Shown: one piece after another, positions 16,693-25,461 of the stretch | How positions within the stretch are numbered: the first letter of the stretch is position 1 | How the letters are laid out: every line of letters starts with the position of its first letter | Assembly: GCA_947503365.1 (NCBI GenBank) | Contig: CANNDT010000045.1 | Location: 1-34,261, forward strand | Reading direction: 5' to 3' | Length of the DNA stretch: 34,261 bases | Source of the DNA: CANNDT01 sp945876205 | GTDB taxonomy: Bacteria; Acidobacteriota; Vicinamibacteria; Vicinamibacterales; UBA2999 | Made by a program: the position numbers and the translations under genes | The notes under the pieces: generated by a model | The model's database searches: none | The model's input: the letters and a program-made list of their open reading frames with translations, nothing else | What the model was told of the DNA's origin: nothing

Positions 16693-18417
16693 ATGATTCG
16701 GCCGCCGAGACTCCTCTTCCTCTCACTTGTACTGCTGGCAGGCTGCGGCGTCGACCGCACTCCAGCCGCCCCGGCCACGCAGGGGGCGCAGGATTGGTTC
16801 GTTGAGCGCGCTCAGGATACCGGCCTGGATTTCGTGCACGTCAACGGGATGTCCGGCGAGTTCTATTTCCCCGAGAACATGTCACCCGGCGTCGGGCTGC
16901 TGGACTACGACAACGATGGCGACCTTGACGTGTACCTCGTTCAGGGACAGATGCTCGGGCCCGTGAATATCACCGGTCAGACACTCAAAGGCCGGTTATT
17001 CCGAAATGACTTGAAGGTTCGCGAGGATGGAACGCGGACGCTTCGTTTCACCGACGTGACGGATCAGGCGGGGATTGACGCGCGTGAATACGGCATGGGT
17101 GTGGCGACAGGTGACTTCGACAACGATGGCTGCGTCGACTTCTATCTCACCAATTTCGGACCCAATCAGATGTTCCACAATCTCTGCGACGGCACGTTTG
17201 CCGATGTATCGAGGCAGAGCGGCGCCGGCGATCCGGGCTTCTCGGTCTCCGCGTCGTTTGTGGACTACGACCGCGACGGGTGGCTGGATCTCTACGTTGC
17301 CAACTATCTGGATTACAGCATCGCGAAGAACAAGCCGTGTTCGCGTCTGGCGGGCGAGCGCGACTATTGCCCGCCGGTCGTCTATATCGCACAGATGGAT
17401 CGGTTGTATCGGAACCAGCGGAATGGAACATTTGTCGATGTGACGGCGAGGGCTCTGGCTGGAGGCGTGGTCGCGCCTGCGCTCGGCCTGGCGACCGCCG
17501 ACTTCAACGGCGACGGATGGATCGACATTTACGTGACGAACGACAACCAGGAAAACCTGCTGTGGATCAACCAGCGCGACGGCACGCTCAGGAATACGGC
17601 CCTGCTGGCGGGCGTGGCGTTGCCAGCCAGCGGCAGGGCTGAAGCAAGCATGGGTGTGGACGCCGGTGATGTCGACAACGACGGCGACGAAGATCTCTTC
17701 ATGACCGAGTTGACGGGTGAGGGCCACAACCTCTTTGTCAACGACGGATCCGGGCTCTTCGAAGACCAGAGCCTGCGTTCGGGACTCGGTCCTCGAAGCC
17801 TGCCGTATACAGGGTTCGGCACAGCCTGGCTGGACGTCGACAACGACGGCCGCCTCGACATCCTGACCGTCAACGGCACCATATCCGCCATCGAAGCGCT
17901 GCGGCGCGCCAACGATCCGCTCCCATATCATCAGCGCAAGCAGTTGTTCCGGAATCTCGGCGACGGCCGGTTCGAAGAGATCACCGACCGCGCTGGCGCG
18001 GCGTTTCAGGCGTCCGAGATGGGTCGCGGCGCCGCATTCGGCGATCTGGACAACGACGGAGATGTCGACGTGGTCGTGGCGAATGACGCGGGACGTACGC
18101 GGCTGCTCGTCAACCAGATTGGCAATGGCAAGCATTGGCTGGGATTGAGGCTCGCGGGGACGCGGCGGGACATGGTCGGCGCGCGCGTGAGCGTCAGTCG
18201 GAAGGACGGATCCACCATCTGGAGGCGCGCGCGGGCGGACGGCAGTTATGCGTCGGCACACGATCCGAGAGTCCTTGCGGGGCTCGATGATTCTGTCGAG
18301 GCGCCGGACGTTCGCGTCGTCTGGCCGAGCGGTCGCGTCGAGGAGTGGACCGCCGTCCCCGGTGATCGATATACAACGCTGACGGAGGGCACCGGCAGAA
18401 GGGCGGCGAATCGATGA
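16693..18417 (+). CDS. CRTAC1-type FG-GAP/VCBS lipoprotein with ASPIC/UnbV domain
   Basis: This 574-residue lipoprotein has a signal ending in lipobox LLAGC. At least seven Ca-binding FG-GAP loops of the DxDxDGxxD type follow, in seven or more propeller blades: LDYDNDGDLDVYLVQG, GDFDNDGCVDFYLTNF, VDYDRDGWLDLYVANY, ADFNGDGWIDIYVTND, GDVDNDGDEDLFMTEL, LDVDNDGRLDILTVNG, GDLDNDGDVDVVVAND. Residues ~475-565 form the ASPIC/UnbV C-terminal domain (KHWLGLRLAGTRRDMVGARV, VRVVWPSGRVEEW). In Acidobacteria such proteins commonly sit next to TPR lipoproteins and SusC-like receptors, as here, and are thought to act at the cell surface. The substrate is unknown. The stop overlaps the next ATG (ATGA), so the two genes are translationally coupled. 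Confidence 0.93.
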   Translation: MIRPPRLLFLSLVLLAGCGVDRTPAAPATQGAQDWFVERAQDTGLDFVHVNGMSGEFYFPENMSPGVGLLDYDNDGDLDVYLVQGQMLGPVNITGQTLKGRLFRNDLKVREDGTRTLRFTDVTDQAGIDAREYGMGVATGDFDNDGCVDFYLTNFGPNQMFHNLCDGTFADVSRQSGAGDPGFSVSASFVDYDRDGWLDLYVANYLDYSIAKNKPCSRLAGERDYCPPVVYIAQMDRLYRNQRNGTFVDVTARALAGGVVAPALGLATADFNGDGWIDIYVTNDNQENLLWINQRDGTLRNTALLAGVALPASGRAEASMGVDAGDVDNDGDEDLFMTELTGEGHNLFVNDGSGLFEDQSLRSGLGPRSLPYTGFGTAWLDVDNDGRLDILTVNGTISAIEALRRANDPLPYHQRKQLFRNLGDGRFEEITDRAGAAFQASEMGRGAAFGDLDNDGDVDVVVANDAGRTRLLVNQIGNGKHWLGLRLAGTRRDMVGARVSVSRKDGSTIWRRARADGSYASAHDPRVLAGLDDSVEAPDVRVVWPSGRVEEWTAVPGDRYTTLTEGTGRRAANR

Positions 18418-20030
18418 CGTCCGTGCGTTCGAGAGTCGTCGTCATCGGCCTGGTTCTTGCCGTGAGCGCGTGCTCTACGCCCGCGAAGCCGGCCTCGGCA
18501 CGCCGCGCCCTGCAGCCGGTCCTGCTGCCGGATGTCTCCCGCGTGTCCGAATCTGTGCAGCGGCAACTGAGGGACCGTTACACGTCGCTCACGATGAAGA
18601 GGCAAGACCCGAGCACCCGTCCCGCCGAACTTGCCGAGGCATACGGCGAGATGGGGACACTCCTGATGGCTGCTGAATACCTGGACGCGGCCGAACCCGC
18701 ATTCCTCAACGCGCAGTCGCTGCTGCCGGATGACATGCGCTGGCCCTACTATCTTGCACATCTGTATCGGCTCAGAAACGACACTGCGAAATCCGCCGCG
18801 CTCTTCGAGAGGACGCTCGAGCTGCAGCCCGACGATGTGCCCACGCTGATCTGGCTGGGCGGCGTGTACGTCGATCAGGGCCAGCCGGACAAGGCCGAGC
18901 CGCTGCTCCAGAGGGCGTTGTCGATCCAGCCTCGGTCCGCGGCGGCCCTGTTCCGCCTTGGCAGCGCGGCACTGGGGAAGAAGGATTACGCCATCGCGGT
19001 GAAACATCTGGAAGGCACGCTGAGGGAGGACCCCCGAGCGTCGATCGCCCACTATCCGCTTGCGATGGCGTACCGCGGCCTCGGCGATGTGGCGCGAGCG
19101 AACGCGCATATCCGGCAGCGCGGCGCGGTCGACGCGGCGCTGGCCGATCCGTTGATGCGCGACGTGAGCGGGTCGCTGGACAGCGCGCTGTCCTCCGAGA
19201 CGGAGGGGGTCAAGGCGCTCGACAAGGGAGAGTGGTCGACGGCGGCGGACTATTTCCGCAAGGGCGTGGCGCTCGCGCCGGACAACCCGTCCGTTCGGCA
19301 CCGGCTGGGGACGGCGCTCTTCATGATGGGCGACGCGCGCGGTGCGCTCGAGCAGTTCGAAGAAACCGTGCGCCGGTCGCCCGATTTCGCCAAGGCCCGC
19401 TACAGTCTCGGCGTGCTCATGGCCACGAGTAATCGGCCGCAGAGAGCCATCGAAGAGCTCTCCGCCGCCGTTCGATACGACCCCAAATACGTGGAGGCGC
19501 GGCTCCGGCTCGCCGAGCTGCTGCGAAGAGGCAATCGCATCCAGGAATCACTGTCTGAGTACGAGCAGGTCATCAATCTCGATCCTGCTCACGCCGAGGC
19601 CAGGCTGGGCCTTGCTGTCGCGCTCGTCGGCCTCGGCCGCTACGAGGAAGCCCGGGACCGGTTGTCGGAGAGCATGAAGGCCTACCCGGATCGGCCTGTG
19701 TTCGCCCACGCGCTGGCGCGCCTGCTGGCCGCGGCTCCGGACGAAGGCGTCCGTGATGGAGGCCTGGCGTTGGCGATCGTCACGGAGTTGCGCAAGCGCG
19801 GGCAGAGTGCCGCGCTCGCCGAATCGACCGCGATGGCGCTCGCCGCGTCAGGACAGTATGAGGAGGCGGCGGCGCTGCAGCGTCAGTTGATGGCGGCGGC
19901 CAGCAAGGCGGGCAGAGCAGACGTCACGGCGCGACTGGCCGCGGACCTCGCCGCCTATGAACGGCGTCAGCCCTCCAGGACACCCTGGAGAGCTGACGAT
20001 GCGGTCGCGACAATGTTGGCGTTGAAGTAG
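18414..20030 (+). CDS. TPR-repeat lipoprotein
   Basis: This 538-residue protein has a lipoprotein signal (VVIGLVLAVSAC, Cys20). About ten tetratricopeptide repeats span residues ~75-480, recognisable from pairs such as WPYYLAHLYRLRNDTAKSAA / LIWLGGVYVDQGQPDKAEPL, VRHRLGTALFMMGDARGALE and ARLGLAVALVGLGRYEEARD. TPR proteins of this sort are periplasm-facing scaffolds. Coupling to the CRTAC1 gene suggests that the two proteins interact. The gene converges on the receptor at 20039 with only 8 bp between the stops and no hairpin terminator. Confidence 0.93.
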   Translation: MTSVRSRVVVIGLVLAVSACSTPAKPASARRALQPVLLPDVSRVSESVQRQLRDRYTSLTMKRQDPSTRPAELAEAYGEMGTLLMAAEYLDAAEPAFLNAQSLLPDDMRWPYYLAHLYRLRNDTAKSAALFERTLELQPDDVPTLIWLGGVYVDQGQPDKAEPLLQRALSIQPRSAAALFRLGSAALGKKDYAIAVKHLEGTLREDPRASIAHYPLAMAYRGLGDVARANAHIRQRGAVDAALADPLMRDVSGSLDSALSSETEGVKALDKGEWSTAADYFRKGVALAPDNPSVRHRLGTALFMMGDARGALEQFEETVRRSPDFAKARYSLGVLMATSNRPQRAIEELSAAVRYDPKYVEARLRLAELLRRGNRIQESLSEYEQVINLDPAHAEARLGLAVALVGLGRYEEARDRLSESMKAYPDRPVFAHALARLLAAAPDEGVRDGGLALAIVTELRKRGQSAALAESTAMALAASGQYEEAAALQRQLMAAASKAGRADVTARLAADLAAYERRQPSRTPWRADDAVATMLALK

Positions 20031-20038
20031 ATTTCAGG

Positions 20039-22999
20039 TCAGAAGTCCAGCCGTGTGCTGAACTGCACCATGCGGCCGTCGACGAGTTGCTGCGGCTGCA
20101 GCCATGTCGAGCCGAACGTATTGTTCAGCGTGACGATCGCGCCGTTGTTGAACACGTTGTACAGATCCACGTTCCCCTGGATCCGCACCTTGCGCCCCGC
20201 GTTGACGATCTTCGTGAACCGCAGATCGAACCGGGTGATGCGATCCTCGAATCTCGTCCCTGGCTCGATCAATGGGACCGTCACGGTGGCTGTGCACGGC
20301 GTCCGGCCGCCGCACGCCGAGAGGTTGCGGCCGAGTGACGGCGCGACCTCCGCGTTGGTCGCGGCATAACTGGCGGTGATCATCGGCCCCGAATAGTTCT
20401 GGAAGATCCCGCTGATCACAACGTCGCCCGGCAATGGATAGCTGCCAAACATCTTGAACTGCGTCTGGCCTGCGAACGGCGTCACGGCCTTGCAGTACGG
20501 GTTCGTCGGGCTGATGCCGTTGGCAACCGTGAGTTCCGGCAGCGCCGCGCGCACCTCGCAGTTGTCGGTCACGGAGCGTCCCGTGTCGATGCCTGCGCCG
20601 AGCCGCGATCCTCTCGCCATCCGCGCGTTGACGCTCACGTTGAAGAAATTGTTGACCTGCGTCTGCTTGCCGTAGTTCGACGCCTGCGTGACGAGACTGT
20701 TGACCTGGCCGAATCTCGCCAGCGAGACGTCATACAACCCGCAAATCGGATACCCGCCTCCACCAGGCAGTCGCGAATCCTTCGGAGCCGTCGCGCAGAA
20801 CGGACTGAAGTCCGCCGGCGCGACGGCCAGGTTGTCGGTCGCCAGGAAGTTGCCGTACCAGTTCCGGTAGTAGCCTGCGCTGAGCGAGACGCCGGTGCCG
20901 AGCTGATGCTGCACTTCGGTGGTCATGTCCCAGTTGGACCCGCGTGCGCCGAAGCCCTTGACGGCATCGTCGGCAAACCGCGTCGTGATGAGGCGTCCGC
21001 CGAAGTTCAGGTTCGAGATGGCGCCACACTCGCCGTTGGCGGCGAAGTTGCCAAGACTGCAGTCAGGAATGTAGTTGCCGTTGGCGTCCGTCCACGTACG
21101 GTTGACTGAGTTGATCGATGAGTTGATCGGATTGTTGTTGTTGGTAAAGGCCGTTGTCGTCTTCGCCACGTATCGACCCAGCGAAAATTTGATCGCGGTC
21201 CGGCCGTTGCCGAACACATCGTAGGCGGCACCCACGCGGGGATCCCAGTCTTTCCACAGCGGCACGTTCTTGACGGCGTCGAATTTACGTTCAGGGACCC
21301 AGCCGTTGGGCGTCGCAGGAACGGTTTGCGCCGGCACGTAGCCGTTGAAGTAGTCGAACCGCAGTCCGCCGTTGAGGGTGAGGCGCCGCACGGTCCACTG
21401 GTCCTGGACGAAGATGCCCATGTCCGCCTTGATCCGGTTCTCGAGGAGGTACGGCGTCGCGGATTGTGTGATCTGTGTCGGCACGCTGTTCCGGAACGTG
21501 TAGACGAGGTCGCGGTTGACGCGCACGCCCAGTTTCTGGTGGCCTTCCTCGATCTGGAACCCTGTCTTGAAGGCATGCGACCCGGTCACGTAGGACGCGG
21601 AGAACCGCTGTGTGTAGCGGGGAACGTCCTGTGGATCCCGGTAATCCGCGTTGGCGTTGTACCGCATGCCGGTCGACAGTTCCACGATCGAGATGTCGTC
21701 CTTCGTGACACCGGGCATCATGAACGTGGGCCAGCTGCCCTGCGCAACCGCCGTGCCCGCTTCGAGCAGCAGCTTGTTGGTGACCGGCGAGCTCCACGTG
21801 GCCTGATAGAGCGCGTCGGGATCGAAGTGATAGCCCAGCACCGCTTCAGGCGCGTTCAGCGGTCCTGTGTTCAGCGAGTATTCGCCGCAATTGCAGTTGC
21901 GTTGCCGATCGATGAGCCCGCTGATCTTGTTCTTCGGCGTCGCCTGCCACGTCAGCCGGACAGCCTTCGATTCGTAGTACTCGCGGCGGAGTGAGGGCCG
22001 GCTCAGGTCGGGCGTATAGAACGGCGATCCCTGCGTCTTGTTCCAGAACCTGCCGGCCACCTGATGGCCGTTGCCCCATTCACGGAACGAGCCGAAGAAC
22101 CAGAGGCGGTCGCGCTTGATCGGACCGCCGGCGGTGACGCCCGCGTCGTAGACCTTCGTGACTGTGTTGACGGTGGTCAGGCCGCGCGCGCGCAGCTCGT
22201 CGTTCATGTTGTCGTTCTGAAGACTGTCGTTGCTGTAGAGACCGGAGAAGCCGAACCTGAACGTGTTGCCTCCCTCTTTGGGAATCATGTTCACGAGCGC
22301 GCCGTCGGCATTGCTCTCGGCGGAGATGCCGCTGGTTTGCAATGTGATCTCCTCGATGAGCGCCACGTTGGGGCTGATCCCGAAATTGCCGCCGGAATGC
22401 TGGATCCCCATCCCGTCGATCTGTGCGTTGGTGCCGGCCTTGCCGTGGTACGTCCCGCCGACCTGCGTCAGGTAGGAGCCGGCGACGTCGGGGGTGCCCG
22501 TGAATCCTGGCGTCAGGGTGACGAGCGATTGAAGGCTCTTCGTGTTCGTCGGCAGGGTATCGAGCAGCTCGCTCGATACGACCGTCTGCTTGCGGACGTT
22601 CCGCGTATCGACGAGCGGTGCCTCGCCGGTCACGGTGATCGTCTCCTCGAGCGAGCCGACCTGCATGTCTGCGTTGACGGAGGCCGTAAAGCCGGCCGTC
22701 AGCGCGATGCCGTCCCGTTTGAAGGTGTTGAACCCGGGCAGCGTGAACGTCACGGCGTACGCGCCCGGCCGCAGATCGACGATGTTGTACCGCCCGTCGC
22801 CGTCGGTGACGGTCGTTCGTACCTTTTCGATCAGGGCCGGACTGGCGGCTTCCACCGTGACGCCGGGCAGCACGGCTCCTGAGGTGTCGCGCACGACCCC
22901 GGCGATGCCGCTCGCCTGCTGTGCCTGCGCTCTTCCGCTCAATACCAGCAGACAGCCCAGCACGACGACCGTGACTCCTGTCATTCTCGTTGAGAACAT
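20039..22999 (-). CDS. TonB-dependent receptor with carboxypeptidase-regulatory domain
   Basis: This 986-residue outer-membrane protein has a signal peptide (from MFSTRMTGVTVVVLGCLLVL, cleaved near AQAQQ) and a carboxypeptidase-regulatory-like domain (GVVRDTSGAVLPGVTVEAAS). The plug domain begins at ETITVTGEAPLVDTRNVRKQ, and the barrel ends in a terminal Phe (FSTRLDF). The ATG at 22999 is preferred because GGAGGAAG precedes it at 3 nt or more; a GTG at 23023 is also in frame but would place the ribosome site inside the gene. It is the last gene of the minus-strand cluster 25325-20039. Its closest relative in the window is the broken receptor at 25462, with which it shares NVRKQTV and NTFKR motifs. 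Confidence 0.93.
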   Translation of the reverse strand: MFSTRMTGVTVVVLGCLLVLSGRAQAQQASGIAGVVRDTSGAVLPGVTVEAASPALIEKVRTTVTDGDGRYNIVDLRPGAYAVTFTLPGFNTFKRDGIALTAGFTASVNADMQVGSLEETITVTGEAPLVDTRNVRKQTVVSSELLDTLPTNTKSLQSLVTLTPGFTGTPDVAGSYLTQVGGTYHGKAGTNAQIDGMGIQHSGGNFGISPNVALIEEITLQTSGISAESNADGALVNMIPKEGGNTFRFGFSGLYSNDSLQNDNMNDELRARGLTTVNTVTKVYDAGVTAGGPIKRDRLWFFGSFREWGNGHQVAGRFWNKTQGSPFYTPDLSRPSLRREYYESKAVRLTWQATPKNKISGLIDRQRNCNCGEYSLNTGPLNAPEAVLGYHFDPDALYQATWSSPVTNKLLLEAGTAVAQGSWPTFMMPGVTKDDISIVELSTGMRYNANADYRDPQDVPRYTQRFSASYVTGSHAFKTGFQIEEGHQKLGVRVNRDLVYTFRNSVPTQITQSATPYLLENRIKADMGIFVQDQWTVRRLTLNGGLRFDYFNGYVPAQTVPATPNGWVPERKFDAVKNVPLWKDWDPRVGAAYDVFGNGRTAIKFSLGRYVAKTTTAFTNNNNPINSSINSVNRTWTDANGNYIPDCSLGNFAANGECGAISNLNFGGRLITTRFADDAVKGFGARGSNWDMTTEVQHQLGTGVSLSAGYYRNWYGNFLATDNLAVAPADFSPFCATAPKDSRLPGGGGYPICGLYDVSLARFGQVNSLVTQASNYGKQTQVNNFFNVSVNARMARGSRLGAGIDTGRSVTDNCEVRAALPELTVANGISPTNPYCKAVTPFAGQTQFKMFGSYPLPGDVVISGIFQNYSGPMITASYAATNAEVAPSLGRNLSACGGRTPCTATVTVPLIEPGTRFEDRITRFDLRFTKIVNAGRKVRIQGNVDLYNVFNNGAIVTLNNTFGSTWLQPQQLVDGRMVQFSTRLDF

Positions 23000-23019
23000 T
23001 CTTCCTCCAGTTTCGAAGG

Positions 23020-24039
23020 TCACTTTGCGGCCCCTGGTGTCTCTGGCTGCGTCTTTTCCTGGGCGCGCGCCGCGCTCAGCATGTTGGCGAGCGAGTAGTT
23101 TCCCTCATGGCACGCGTACTCGTAGATGCGGTCCTTGCTGATCACCATCGGCAGCGACACCTTCCACGGCTTCGTGTACGTCGTCGGGTCCTCGACCGTG
23201 AATTCATAGAGGAGGATACCGGGATCGACTCTGGTGAAGCGTTCCACCAGGTGCATGTTCTCGTCGCCGGATCCGCGGAATCCACCCATCAGACCCCGCC
23301 CCTGGGCGGAGAAGTTCGTCGTGTCGACGACGAGCGTGCTGCCATCCCAGCGGCCGCGCGAATCTCCGACCCACTGCCGGATGGCGCCTCCGAGATGCGG
23401 ACGGCCATCGAGCGGCACGATACGCGCGCTGTGCACCATCTCGTTGACGATCACCACGTGGTCGCGCGACTGGAAGATCTGGATGTTGTTGTTGTAGGCG
23501 TCGGGGATGATGGGCGGCCCCGAGTTGAAGCCCACGATGCAGCGGTCGTTGAGATCGAAATCCTCGGGGCCCCACTGCCGCCGGACACGCTCGGCGCGGG
23601 CGGCCTCTCTGGCCTGCGCCTCCGGCGTGAGGGGAGGAATCCTGCCGTCCGGCGGATCGATGACCAGCGACGTGCGTTTGGTCGCGACGACCTTCGTGCC
23701 GCGGTCCCACCAGAAATCGTTGTACGCGGCACCCACATCCCGGTTTTTGTCCTCGGACCGGGCTTCGTCGGTTGCCGCAATTTCGGCGCGCTTCTGGCGC
23801 TCGGCGATCTCCTCATCCGTCAGGAACTCTCTGCCGGCAAACTCCGCGGGCCGTTCGAGCGGAGTGATGGTGGAGAAACTCCACACGCCCTGGAGATCCG
23901 GCTGACCCTCCGGTGTGCGGGGCGCCGCGTACGCCTTGGCCGCAGCCTTCTGGCCCTGCGCGGCGACGGAAATCGTCGCTGGAACTCCGGTCATGGCCAC
24001 CGTGGCCAGGACTCCGATGAAGAAATTACGGTGATGCAT
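23020..24039 (-). CDS. Secreted protein of unknown function (PDLxGVW / TKPW family)
   Basis: This 339-residue protein has a signal peptide (MHHRNFFIGVLATVAMTGVP, to about SVAAQ). It starts the mature part with APRTPEGQPDLQGVWSF, the hallmark of a large secreted family in Acidobacteria. Later blocks are LNDRCIVGFNSGPPIIPDAY, QSRDHVVIVNEMVHSARIVP, RWDGSTLVVDTTNFS and YTKPWKVSLPM. It shares the VVD ... VERFTR ... T.PW blocks with the proteins at 24486-25325 and 9401-10270. The enzymatic role is unknown to me. A GGGAGGG site precedes the ATG. The receptor gene follows 20 bp downstream and the DUF6152 gene precedes it by 14 bp, so all are probably one transcript. Confidence 0.78.
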   Translation of the reverse strand: MHHRNFFIGVLATVAMTGVPATISVAAQGQKAAAKAYAAPRTPEGQPDLQGVWSFSTITPLERPAEFAGREFLTDEEIAERQKRAEIAATDEARSEDKNRDVGAAYNDFWWDRGTKVVATKRTSLVIDPPDGRIPPLTPEAQAREAARAERVRRQWGPEDFDLNDRCIVGFNSGPPIIPDAYNNNIQIFQSRDHVVIVNEMVHSARIVPLDGRPHLGGAIRQWVGDSRGRWDGSTLVVDTTNFSAQGRGLMGGFRGSGDENMHLVERFTRVDPGILLYEFTVEDPTTYTKPWKVSLPMVISKDRIYEYACHEGNYSLANMLSAARAQEKTQPETPGAAK

Positions 24040-24053
24040 GTGATCCCTCCCGT

Positions 24054-24464
24054 CTACTTGTCGCTAGGAGCGCCGGGACCCTCGGAGCCCACGAACAGCT
24101 TCCGGCCATCGGTGAAGGAGAGGTCCCGGCCGTTGGCCTTCTTCGACCCGTCCCGCGCCTGATATCCGTCGACGTTGATCGCCATGCCGACCTTCAGCGT
24201 GTCCTTGGTGATTCCGCGCCTGAACAGCGTATTTGGCGATCCACCCTCGATGGCCCAGTTGTCGACCGTGCCGTCGGGGTTCTTCACGTCGATGTAGATC
24301 CACGAATGCGGGTTGAACAACTCCACCTTCGTGATCGTGCCCTGCAGCTTCATCGGCTTGTTCGCGTCGAATTCCGCTCCAAACGAGTGATGGGCGAACA
24401 CCGACCGCCCTGCGGCAGCGAGGAGGATGACGACCGCCAAGAGTGTTGCTGCCTGTAAACGCAT
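24054..24464 (-). CDS. DUF6152 family secreted protein
   Basis: This 136-residue protein has a 24-residue signal peptide ending in a canonical VFA site, leaving His-His-Ser at the mature N-terminus. The domain has the family pattern MKLQGTITKVELFNPHSWIY with NPH at 51-53, then VDNWAIEGGSPNTLFRRGIT and RDLSFTDGRKLF. It is about as similar to the 9021-9389 protein as family members usually are, with a slightly longer C-terminus. AAGGAGT precedes the start. It lies between the two related PDLxGxW proteins in the receptor cluster. Confidence 0.85.
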   Translation of the reverse strand: MRLQAATLLAVVILLAAAGRSVFAHHSFGAEFDANKPMKLQGTITKVELFNPHSWIYIDVKNPDGTVDNWAIEGGSPNTLFRRGITKDTLKVGMAINVDGYQARDGSKKANGRDLSFTDGRKLFVGSEGPGAPSDK

Positions 24465-24485
24465 GGACTGACTCCTTGATGCCTG

Positions 24486-25325
24486 CTATGGATTCACGGG
24501 CTGCCTGCGCAGATGCCCGTACATCAGCTCCTCGGCGAACTCGATGCACTTGTACTCCACGAGCTGTGCATTCGTGTCCAGGCGCCGGTACAGCGGCATG
24601 CTGATCTTCCACGGCCTGGTGAACACGTTCACATCCTCGATGGTTGCCTCGTACGTCAGGTGGTCGGGACCCGTTCGCGTGTAGCGTTCGACCACGTGCA
24701 GCGCGTCGCTGTGGAAATTACCCGCCCTGTCGAACCAGGTATTCGGCATCAGCCCGGTGACGTCGACGACGAGCGTGTCGCCCTCCCAGTGGCCGTTGGA
24801 CCAGCCCATCCAGAAGTCGTTGGGCGCCTCCTGGTGGTCGACCATGTAGATTGTGCGCACCGCGCTCGCGAATTCGTACGCCATCAGGATCTGCGTCGGC
24901 GTCTGCACGATCTGAAAAGGATATGGCATGTACGTCGCCCGGGGTACGCCGGGCATGTAGCACTTCAGCTCCGGGTCGAGCTTGGTCCAGTTCGCGGCGT
25001 TCTCCTTCTTCTTGGCGAGCATTTCCGGCTTGTACGGGATCTCTTTGCCGTCAACCACTCCCACGCCGCCTGGGATGCTGAACATGGCCCCGAACTCGAA
25101 CGGGCCCTGACTGGCCGAGTGATCCTGCAGATTCCAGTTCGCGGTGTTGAGGGCCTGCCAAATGCCGTTCAAGTCAGGCTTGCCGTCAGCGGTTCGCGGC
25201 GCCCGGTAGGCTGGGGCCAGGGGACGGGGCGCCTGCGCGGCGGGATCGACCGTGAGCATGGCCGAGATGGCAACAGCGGCCGCCACCGCAATCGAGATTC
25301 GGCTGCGACTCGTGGACCGATACAT
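24486..25325 (-). CDS. Secreted protein of unknown function (PDLNGIW / TRPW family)
   Basis: This 279-residue protein has a signal peptide (SRISIAVAAAVAISAMLTVD, to about AAQA). Family blocks are YRAPRTADGKPDLNGIWQAL, PYPFQIVQTPTQILMAYEFA, GHWEGDTLVVDVTGLM, WFDRAGNFHSDALHVVERYT and FTRPWKISMPLYRR. The HWEGDTLVVDV and AGNFHSDALHVVERY segments align clearly with the 9401-10270 protein. The ATG at 25325 is taken as the start; a GTG at 25331 is also in frame. A TATAAT at 25339-25334 places the transcript start almost on the ATG, so the mRNA may be leaderless. It is the first gene of the minus-strand cluster. Confidence 0.78.
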   Translation of the reverse strand: MYRSTSRSRISIAVAAAVAISAMLTVDPAAQAPRPLAPAYRAPRTADGKPDLNGIWQALNTANWNLQDHSASQGPFEFGAMFSIPGGVGVVDGKEIPYKPEMLAKKKENAANWTKLDPELKCYMPGVPRATYMPYPFQIVQTPTQILMAYEFASAVRTIYMVDHQEAPNDFWMGWSNGHWEGDTLVVDVTGLMPNTWFDRAGNFHSDALHVVERYTRTGPDHLTYEATIEDVNVFTRPWKISMPLYRRLDTNAQLVEYKCIEFAEELMYGHLRRQPVNP

Positions 25326-25333
25326 GGGCACGC

Positions 25334-25339
25334 ATTATA
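25334..25339 (-). promoter_or_regulatory. Probable -10 element of the minus-strand receptor cluster
   Basis: The minus strand reads TATAAT here. Transcription would begin about 7 nt further on, near 25327, next to the ATG at 25325. No convincing -35 hexamer is visible 16-18 nt upstream. The rest of the 25332-25461 divergent gap holds a TATAAG-like hexamer for the plus strand and no clear operator. Confidence 0.4.
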
Positions 25340-25461
25340 CGTCCGCGATCACCGACATCGGCGCCCGGCCACCCTTTCTTTGCCCACCTGCAGCGTCCGC
25401 TGGTGATATAAGGTCCGCACCAATAACGTGCCACGTTTCTCTCCTCGGCCTGGAGGTTCGA

